Part shown: one piece after another, positions 7,918 through 11,904 of the stretch
Layout of the letters: the number at the start of each line of letters is the position of its first letter
How positions within the stretch are numbered: position 1 is the first letter of the stretch
NCBI GenBank assembly: GCA_947177825.1
Contig: CAMWWA010000022.1
Location: forward strand, 1 to 11,904
DNA from: an uncultured Clostridia bacterium
Lineage (GTDB): Bacteria; Bacillota; Clostridia; Christensenellales; Borkfalkiaceae
DNA length: 11,904 bases
Direction of reading: 5' to 3'
Translations under genes and position numbers: made by a program
Notes under the pieces: model-generated
What the model was told of the DNA's origin: nothing
What the model saw: the letters and a program-made list of their open reading frames with translations, nothing else
The model's database searches: none

Positions 7918-8454
7918 ATGACCGAAAAACTTTTAAGAATCTTTTTTGCCTGCAATTGCGGCTGCAACGGCGGCTGCGGTTGTAGCGGCAATTCAAATGT
8001 AGAAACCATAAGGTACGCCACGGGAACGTCGGGCGTAACCGGCCCCACGGGTCCGACAGGCCCAGTTGGTCCGACCGGACCGACAGGTATAGCCGGACCT
8101 ACCGGTCCTACGGGTGCCACAGGTGCAACGGGCGTTACCGGACCTACAGGTCCCACAGGTCCCACAGGTCCGAGCGGTCCCACAGGTCCCAGCGGTCCAA
8201 CAGGTCCCAGCGGTCCTACGGGTCCCAGTGGTGTAATCGGTCCGACAGGTCCTACAGGCCCCAGCGGTGTAACCGGTCCCACAGGCCCGACAGGTCCCAG
8301 AGGTGCAACGGGCGCAACGGGCCCCAGAGGTGGTTTTGACGCTACTTTAAACGCGGCGGCAGAGGTAGAGGACGCCACGAGCGAAGCGGACGTCGTAACC
8401 AAATTCAATACGCTCCTCGCCAATCTCAGGGCGGCAGGCATATTAAAAAGTTAA
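7918..8454 (+). CDS. Collagen-like Gly-Pro-Thr protein with Cys-rich head
   Basis: The 178-aa protein has three parts. Residues 1-35 include a cluster of five cysteines (12, 14, 16, 20, 22). Residues 36-137 are 34 uninterrupted Gly-X-Y triplets. Thr or Ser fills 29 of the 34 Y positions and Pro fills 24 X positions. Residues 138-178 are a short tail ending [16 protein letters not shown]. There is no signal peptide, sortase motif or membrane helix. That fits a protein assembled from inside the producing cell, as with exosporium filaments of the BclA type, although spore formation cannot be judged here. The tail is far shorter than the roughly 130-residue trimerising domain of BclA, and its LL-x-x-LR-x-AG ending resembles that of some phage head-fibre-like proteins. 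GAGAGG lies 15 bases before the ATG, farther than usual. The preceding glycosyltransferase probably modifies the Thr/Ser residues. Confidence 0.9.
   Translation: MTEKLLRIFFACNCGCNGGCGCSGNSNVETIRYATGTSGVTGPTGPTGPVGPTGPTGIAGPTGPTGATGATGVTGPTGPTGPTGPSGPTGPSGPTGPSGPTGPSGVIGPTGPTGPSGVTGPTGPTGPRGATGATGPRGGFDATLNAAAEVEDATSEADVVTKFNTLLANLRAAGILKS
8023..8328 (+). repeat. Collagen-coding tandem repeat (34 Gly-X-Y triplets)
   Basis: The stretch is built from 9-base units such as GGTCCCACA, with an 18-base GPS-GPT alternation in the middle (about 8161-8235). Third codon positions vary between units, which argues against very recent expansion, but the array is still a candidate for length variation between strains. 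Because GGNCC reads similarly on both strands, the complementary strand also shows a spurious Gly-Pro-Val reading. Confidence 0.9.
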
Positions 8455-8461
8455 ACAACAA

Positions 8462-8500
8462 AAAGCCGAAAGCGGTTTTCCGCTTTCGGCTTTCCTTTTT
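8462..8500. terminator. Bidirectional terminator between the collagen gene and tRNA-Pro
   Basis: A perfect 14-bp stem, AAAGCCGAAAGCGG (8462-8475) with CCGCTTTCGGCTTT (8480-8493), has a TTTT loop. On the plus strand it is followed by CCTTTTT. On the minus strand it is followed by TTTTTGTTGTT. It can therefore end both the collagen gene and the convergent tRNA transcript. The plus-strand T-run touches the CCA end of the tRNA gene. Confidence 0.9.
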
Positions 8501-8575
8501 GGTCGAGGCGACGGGATTTGAACCCACGACCTTATGGTCCCGAACCATACGCGCTACCAACTGCGCTACGCCTCG
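8500..8575 (-). tRNA. tRNA-Pro, anticodon CGG, CCA encoded
   Basis: Read on the minus strand, the 76-base gene folds into a full cloverleaf. The acceptor stem CGAGGCG pairs with CGCCTCG. The D-arm has GCGC stems around AGTTGGTA. The anticodon stem TATGG/CCATA encloses loop TTCGGGA, giving anticodon CGG with G37 as in other proline tRNAs. The T-arm has the loop TTCAAAT. The discriminator is A, followed by an encoded CCA (8500-8502). The tRNA reads CCG codons. Confidence 0.95.
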
Positions 8576-8581
8576 GTATGC

Positions 8582-8599
8582 AGCCGCGCTAACGCGGCT
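8582..8599 (-). other. Hairpin in the 5' leader of tRNA-Pro
   Basis: A perfect 7-bp G+C-rich inverted repeat, AGCCGCG (8582-8588) and CGCGGCT (8593-8599), with a 4-base loop, lies between the predicted transcription start (about 8601) and the tRNA 5' end (8575). It has no U-tract, so it is not a terminator. It would occupy nearly the whole precursor leader cut off by RNase P. Confidence 0.55.
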
Positions 8600-8607
8600 A
8601 CTTTAAT

Positions 8608-8637
8608 ATTATATTATTTTTTTGCGTTTTCAGTCAA
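8608..8637 (-). promoter_or_regulatory. Promoter of tRNA-Pro
   Basis: On the minus strand, TTGACT (8632-8637) is followed after 18 bases by a perfect TATAAT (8608-8613). The predicted start lies about 25 bases before the mature tRNA. The promoter sits just after the stop codon of the upstream membrane-protein gene, whose own transcript may also read through the tRNA to the shared terminator. Confidence 0.7.
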
Positions 8638-8657
8638 ACAAAATTCCGCGGTAAAAA

Positions 8658-9818
8658 TTATTCTCCGTCGGTCTTGCCGCTTTCGTCCGCAGCAGTGCTT
8701 TCTGCGTTTTCGCTTGTCTGCTCGCCTGCCGCTTTCCCGGTTGCTAAGTCCTCAAAGGGGTCAACCTCGGGTGCTGCGTTTTCGGCAGCTTTTGCCTCGG
8801 GCTGGGCAACGGGCTTAACGAAAATATTGTTCAGATACTCTTCAATCTGCTCGACGGTAAGGGGGGACTTCTTGTCGTGGAAGAAGGTCAGCGTCTTCTT
8901 GCCGTCCGCACTCTTAACTATAACCTTATTCTTTTTGGTCTGAATGGATGCAACCGGCATATCGTTGCGCGTAATGGGAGTAAGCTGGGGCGCGGCAGGC
9001 GTCGAATCAGCCTTGATTGCGTGAAGCGAATTTTCGCTTAAAACGAATTCCATATTAGAGGTGCCCGAAGAAACCGAAATGACGCCTCTGCCGGTAATCA
9101 GAGCGCCGATAAGCCCTCCGACAATCCAGCCCGCGTTCCTTGCCGCGGCTTTCTTTTTCTCGTCCTTGTCGGCAACGTTAGCGGTTATGATATAGCATTG
9201 CTGACCGTTGGTCGAGCACATCTCCAAAGCCGCTTGTTGTCTTAAAGCAATGTTGCGCTGATTCTTGTTCTGGGTAAACGCAAGAATCAGGAAGATAAGC
9301 GCAAATATAATGAACACGATTATAAGTACGGTAGTTACGCTCGTGTTTTTGTACAGGCTGTAAGACTGACCGTTTAAATGTACCCGCAGTCCGGTTACGG
9401 ACGTTTTTCCGTTCAGGCAGTTGGTGCTCTCGTTAAAATCGTAGGATTCGCCGGGCTCGAGAACTATATCGATATAATTTGCGCGGTTTTCAAGGTTTGC
9501 ACTTTCGGGCAGACCGGGCTTAAGCCTCCAGCAATCGTCGAATTTTATAGACGTTTCGCTGAAGCTTACTTCCATTCCGCCGATATTGCTGATGGTTACG
9601 GTCTCGTCGGAAACGTTTTTCAGTTCGCCGTCCAGCCAGTAATATCCGTCGCCGCCGTAAACCAGTGTCAGTCTGTTGTTTACGAGTTCGAGCGGTGCGT
9701 CTGTCTTAATCATCTTGGGAACGAGGAAGCACAGCAACGCCGCAATGACGAATATTGCGGTAAGGCACAGATATGCAATCAGCGGTGTTTTGTTGTGTTT
9801 GATTTGGGGTTGACTCAT
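8658..9818 (-). CDS. Membrane protein of unknown function
   Basis: I do not recognise this 386-aa protein. It has one membrane helix at about residues 13-37, a soluble segment at 38-160 that is probably outside the membrane (rich in beta-type sequence, with Cys 96 and 134), and a second helix at 161-181. A basic linker follows, with ADKDEKKKAAARNAG (216-230) leading into a Gly-rich hydrophobic stretch at about 230-247. Residues about 255-335 read like a small beta-sheet domain ending in an amphipathic helix, possibly PH-like. The tail (336-386) is low-complexity, rich in Ala, Glu and Ser. ATG at 9818 has AGGAGAG 5 bases upstream and a good promoter, so it is surely expressed. It is transcribed away from the 9991 gene and toward tRNA-Pro. 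A membrane sensor or stress protein is a guess only. Confidence 0.8.
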   Translation of the reverse strand: MSQPQIKHNKTPLIAYLCLTAIFVIAALLCFLVPKMIKTDAPLELVNNRLTLVYGGDGYYWLDGELKNVSDETVTISNIGGMEVSFSETSIKFDDCWRLKPGLPESANLENRANYIDIVLEPGESYDFNESTNCLNGKTSVTGLRVHLNGQSYSLYKNTSVTTVLIIVFIIFALIFLILAFTQNKNQRNIALRQQAALEMCSTNGQQCYIITANVADKDEKKKAAARNAGWIVGGLIGALITGRGVISVSSGTSNMEFVLSENSLHAIKADSTPAAPQLTPITRNDMPVASIQTKKNKVIVKSADGKKTLTFFHDKKSPLTVEQIEEYLNNIFVKPVAQPEAKAAENAAPEVDPFEDLATGKAAGEQTSENAESTAADESGKTDGE

Positions 9819-9841
9819 AATTTCTCTCCTGCAGTTTATAT

Positions 9842-9855
9842 TTATAACGTTATAA
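9842..9855. promoter_or_regulatory. Perfect 14-bp palindrome, possible operator
   Basis: TTATAACGTTATAA is a perfect palindrome. It lies immediately downstream of the -10 of the minus-strand membrane-protein gene and covers its predicted start site (about 9848). That is a common position for a repressor operator. It is A+T-rich, so chance cannot be excluded. Confidence 0.4.
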
Positions 9856-9883
9856 TTTTACAACACGCTTTTATTAAAGTCAA
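9855..9883 (-). promoter_or_regulatory. Promoter of the unassigned membrane-protein gene
   Basis: On the minus strand, TTGACT (9878-9883) is followed after 17 bases by TAAAAT (9855-9860). The leader is about 30 bases long and contains a strong ribosome-binding site (9824-9830 complement). The last base of the palindrome overlaps the -10. Confidence 0.65.
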
Positions 9884-9924
9884 CGGCTTGCCGCAAAGAT
9901 TATTAATATAGTCGCGCATTTTTC

Positions 9925-9953
9925 TTTACTGAAAGGGAAATTTATGGTAAAAT
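9925..9953 (+). promoter_or_regulatory. Promoter of the 74-aa gene and aminopeptidase
   Basis: TTTACT (9925-9930) is followed after 17 bases by TAAAAT (9948-9953), with TGG directly before it as an extended -10. It diverges from the membrane-protein promoter, and the two cores are about 40 bases apart. The GTG start of the next gene is at 9991. Confidence 0.6.
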
Positions 9954-9990
9954 CGTGCTATACAAATCAACGTTCGGGGGTAAAATTTAA

Positions 9991-10215
9991 GTGAGCGGCG
10001 AAGAATACGAACTCAGCGAAAAACAGAGAATACTCGGAATGTCGCTGTATGCGCGCAGCGCGGCAAAGCAGACTATCGCAACCATTATGATGGTGTTGGA
10101 AGACGACGAGCAAATCGACGATATGACCTGGTATATAGGTCACAATCCGCAGGCTTCCGAGGAGGAGCTTATAGCCGTGGCTTATCAGATTGTAAAGGAG
10201 GCACACGAAAAGTAA
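9991..10215 (+). CDS. 74-aa protein of unknown function
   Basis: I do not recognise this small protein. It starts with GTG, with GGGGG (9976-9980) 10 bases upstream and a promoter before that, and ends one base before the aminopeptidase ATG, so the two are almost certainly co-transcribed. The product is acidic and probably helical, with LSEKQRILGMSLYARSA near the start, an acidic middle (EDDEQIDDM) and EEELIAVAYQIVKEAHE at the end. No membrane helix or signal peptide is seen. Its last codons contain AAGGAGG (10195-10201), the likely ribosome-binding site for the aminopeptidase. A role linked to that enzyme is inferred only from position. Confidence 0.75.
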   Translation: MSGEEYELSEKQRILGMSLYARSAAKQTIATIMMVLEDDEQIDDMTWYIGHNPQASEEELIAVAYQIVKEAHEK

Positions 10216-10216
10216 A

Positions 10217-11443
10217 ATGGAAAAGGCACAACTTCAAAGGTACGCGCGCCTTATTGCAGGCAGCGGACTCAACGTTAAAAAGGGACAAAAGGTAGTAATT
10301 CAGTGCGGACTCGACCAGCCCGAATTCGTGGCGATGGTCGTGGAGGAATGCTATAAGCTGGGCGCTGAAACGGTCACCGTCAAGTGGAGCTATATGCCCG
10401 TCGCAAAGCTCAACTATATTTACCGTTCGCTTGAAACGCTTTCGCAGGTGATGGATATCGAAAAGGCGGAGTGGCAGTCCAGGGTGGACAATCTTTCATG
10501 CCTTCTTTGGCTCGATTCGGACGACCCCGACGGACTCAGCGGCACGGACAACGAAAAGATTTCCAAGGCGAATATGGCGCGCTATCCTATAATCAAGCCC
10601 TACCGCGACGCAATCGAAAACAAATACCAGTGGTGCATAGCGGCGGTACCCGGCAAGGAGTGGGCGCACAAGGTTTTCCCCGAATTGCCCGTCGAAGAGG
10701 CGGTTGAAAAACTGTGGGAGGCTATTTTGTACACTTCGCGCGTGACGGAAGACCCCGTTGCCGAGTGGGAAAAGCACAACGCAAAGCTTGCACAGAGATG
10801 CGAATTTTTAAATAAGTACAAGTTTGACAGGCTGGAATACAAGTCGTCCAACGGCACGGATTTTACCGTCGGTCTTAACCAGAAGGGTATTTTCTGCGGC
10901 GGCGGCGAAACGACGCTGGGCGCAAACGTCTATTTCAACCCCAACATTCCCACCGAGGAAGTGTTTACAACGCCCATGAAGGGCAGGGCGGAAGGCAAGG
11001 TCGTTGCAACCAAACCGCTTTCCTATCAGGGCAAGCTTATCGAAAATTTCTGGGTGGAATTCAAGGACGGCAAGGCGGTTAAGGTAGGAGCGGAAAAAAA
11101 TCAGGATTTGCTTGAAAAGATGATAGCAATGGACGAGGGCGCCGCGTATCTCGGCGAGGTTGCGCTCATTGCGTACGACTCGCCCATAAATAATACGGGC
11201 ATACTCTTTTACAACACGCTCTTCGACGAGAACGCAAGCTGCCATTTGGCTCTCGGCAGGGGCTTCAACAACTGCCTGGAAAATTACGAGCAGTACACCA
11301 ACGAGGAGTGCAACAAGCTGGGCGTAAACAATTCGATGATTCACGTCGACTTTATGATAGGCAGCAAGGATATGTCCATAGTCGGCGTAACCACGGACGG
11401 AAAACGCGTGCAAATCTTCAAAGACGGCAACTGGGCAATTTAA
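10217..11443 (+). CDS. M29 family metallo-aminopeptidase (AmpS/PepS type)
   Basis: The enzyme removes N-terminal residues from peptides in the cytoplasm using a two-metal centre. The 408-aa length fits the family. Probable metal ligands are present in order: Glu in IPTEEVF (247 or 248), Glu 314 in YLGEVAL, His 343 in ASCHLALG, and His 376 and Asp 378 in IHVDFMIG. The position seven residues after His 343, where characterised members such as AmpS have Tyr, is Phe 350 here, so this line of the active site differs or the Tyr lies elsewhere. Other marks are TKPLSYQGKLIE and DSPINNTGILFYNTLFDENA. ATG 10217 follows the previous stop by one base, with AAGGAGG 15 bases upstream, longer than usual. 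A strong hairpin terminator follows. Confidence 0.93.
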   Translation: MEKAQLQRYARLIAGSGLNVKKGQKVVIQCGLDQPEFVAMVVEECYKLGAETVTVKWSYMPVAKLNYIYRSLETLSQVMDIEKAEWQSRVDNLSCLLWLDSDDPDGLSGTDNEKISKANMARYPIIKPYRDAIENKYQWCIAAVPGKEWAHKVFPELPVEEAVEKLWEAILYTSRVTEDPVAEWEKHNAKLAQRCEFLNKYKFDRLEYKSSNGTDFTVGLNQKGIFCGGGETTLGANVYFNPNIPTEEVFTTPMKGRAEGKVVATKPLSYQGKLIENFWVEFKDGKAVKVGAEKNQDLLEKMIAMDEGAAYLGEVALIAYDSPINNTGILFYNTLFDENASCHLALGRGFNNCLENYEQYTNEECNKLGVNNSMIHVDFMIGSKDMSIVGVTTDGKRVQIFKDGNWAI

Positions 11444-11460
11444 ATTTAAGTAAAAAAGAA

Positions 11461-11495
11461 GGGCGCAACCGTGCGGTTGCGCCCCTCTTAAATTT
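11461..11495. terminator. Bidirectional terminator between aminopeptidase and dehydrogenase
   Basis: GGGCGCAACC (11461-11470) pairs perfectly with GGTTGCGCCC (11475-11484) around GTGC. On the minus strand it is followed by TTCTTTTTT, a good tail for the dehydrogenase gene. On the plus strand the tail is CTCTTAAATTT. An outer inverted repeat, AAATTTAAG (11442-11450) with CTTAAATTT (11487-11495), could lengthen the structure. Confidence 0.85.
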
Positions 11496-11904
11496 ATCCG
11501 TATATTTTGGAAACAACAAAGTTTACGAATCTTACGGGAAGCGTCTTAGCCAGAAAAACTTCGAACTTGGACAAGCCGCCCACGCTCACGCGCAGAGGCG
11601 GTTTTTTGCGCTTTATCTGTTTACAGATAATTTTTGCAACGTATTCGGGGCTTTTGCCGTGCTGCTCGTCGTGCTCCATCTTTTTAACCGAGCGTTCGGC
11701 ACGCTTGTTTTCGCCCTCGCAAATGCGCGAGGCGGTAAACCCCGTTTTCGTGTCGCCAGGCAATATCGCGCATACCTTTATTTTTTTCGGTTTCAATTCG
11801 GTTGCAATCGCGCGCGAAAAACCTCGACGCCCGCTTTTGTCGCGGAATACAGCGCCTGATAGGGCAGAGGGACGATGCCCCCGACCGACGAAACGTTTAT
11901 AATC
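11494..11904 (-). pseudogene. Short-chain dehydrogenase/reductase, C-terminal part, frameshifted; runs off the window
   Basis: The minus strand encodes the second half of a classical SDR oxidoreductase. In one frame (11903 down to about 11817) it reads INVSSVGGIVPLPYQ and then ALYSATKAGVE, with the catalytic Ser and the YxxxK pair (Tyr codon 11847-11849, Lys codon 11835-11837). The natural continuation, FSRAIATELKPKKIKV and CAILPGDTKTGF, is in another frame and runs to TAA at 11494-11496. The frames join at a run of five A (11817-11821, plus strand); one extra base there would restore a normal protein. The unshifted frame stops at 11793-11795. This is either a recent frameshift mutation, a sequence error in a homopolymer, or rarely a slippage site. 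The N-terminal Rossmann half lies outside the window, and the substrate is unknown. Confidence 0.8.

Noticed and set aside
7881..8441. Minus-strand open frame of 186 codons with Gly-Pro-Val repeats opposite the collagen gene
   Set aside because: GGNCC-rich codons read as Gly-Pro on both strands, so it is a shadow of the repeat. It has no ribosome-binding site and crosses the end of the glycosyltransferase gene.
8640..8657. CCGCGG-centred inverted repeat just after the membrane-protein stop as a terminator
   Set aside because: The stem is short and imperfect and lies against the tRNA promoter; the strong shared terminator at 8462-8493 is the better transcript end.
10808..11413. 201-codon minus-strand open frame opposite the aminopeptidase
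   Set aside because: It is a shadow of a clearly identified gene, with no start signals or family features.
11507..11902. 131-codon plus-strand open frame at the right edge
   Set aside because: It is antisense to the dehydrogenase, whose SDR motifs are clear on the minus strand, and lacks start signals.

Overview
The window looks like a chromosomal segment from an anaerobic member of the Bacillota, probably class Clostridia. The grounds are the comEC-holA gene pair, a CdaA-type diadenylate cyclase, an M29 (AmpS-type) aminopeptidase, a DUF1015 protein of the clostridial kind, a CCA-encoding tRNA gene, A+T-rich sigma-A-like promoters and frequent ATGA gene overlaps. Base composition is roughly balanced and similar across all genes. 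I see no insertion sequence, integrase, phage module, CRISPR array or origin. Genus-level placement is not possible from the sequence alone.

Layout. Positions 1-3100 (+) hold the tail of an unidentified gene, overlapping by ATGA with a comEC-like gene, then holA (DNA polymerase III delta). Positions 3101-3215 are an A+T-rich spacer with a promoter. Positions 3216-5364 (+) hold cdaA, a previously easy-to-miss 36-codon ORF overlapping its stop codon, and a DUF1015 gene. Positions 5416-6735 (+) encode a monofunctional aspartate kinase, closed by a strong terminator. Positions 6841-8454 (+) encode a glycosyltransferase followed 12 bases later by a collagen-like Gly-Pro-Thr protein, closed by a bidirectional terminator shared with a convergent tRNA-Pro(CGG). 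Positions 8658-9818 (-) encode a membrane protein I cannot assign. Positions 9991-11443 (+) encode a 74-aa unknown protein and an M29 aminopeptidase. From 11494 to the window edge (-) is the C-terminal half of a short-chain dehydrogenase with a single-base frameshift.

How the genes may work together. Two units stand out. First, cdaA normally sits next to cdaR, whose product anchors in the membrane and modulates the cyclase. Here the cdaR slot holds only a 36-aa peptide resembling the CdaR membrane anchor, with no YbbR domains. Second, the glycosyltransferase and the Thr/Ser-rich collagen-like protein form a compact unit resembling the sgtA-bclA3 pair of Clostridioides difficile, so the likely role is O-glycosylation of a surface or spore-surface filament. 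The collagen-like protein is unusual in having a Cys-rich head and only a 41-residue C-terminal domain. Other points of interest are the loss of the metal-binding motif in the C-terminal domain of ComEC, a perfect 14-bp palindrome at the promoter of the unassigned membrane protein, and the frameshifted dehydrogenase.
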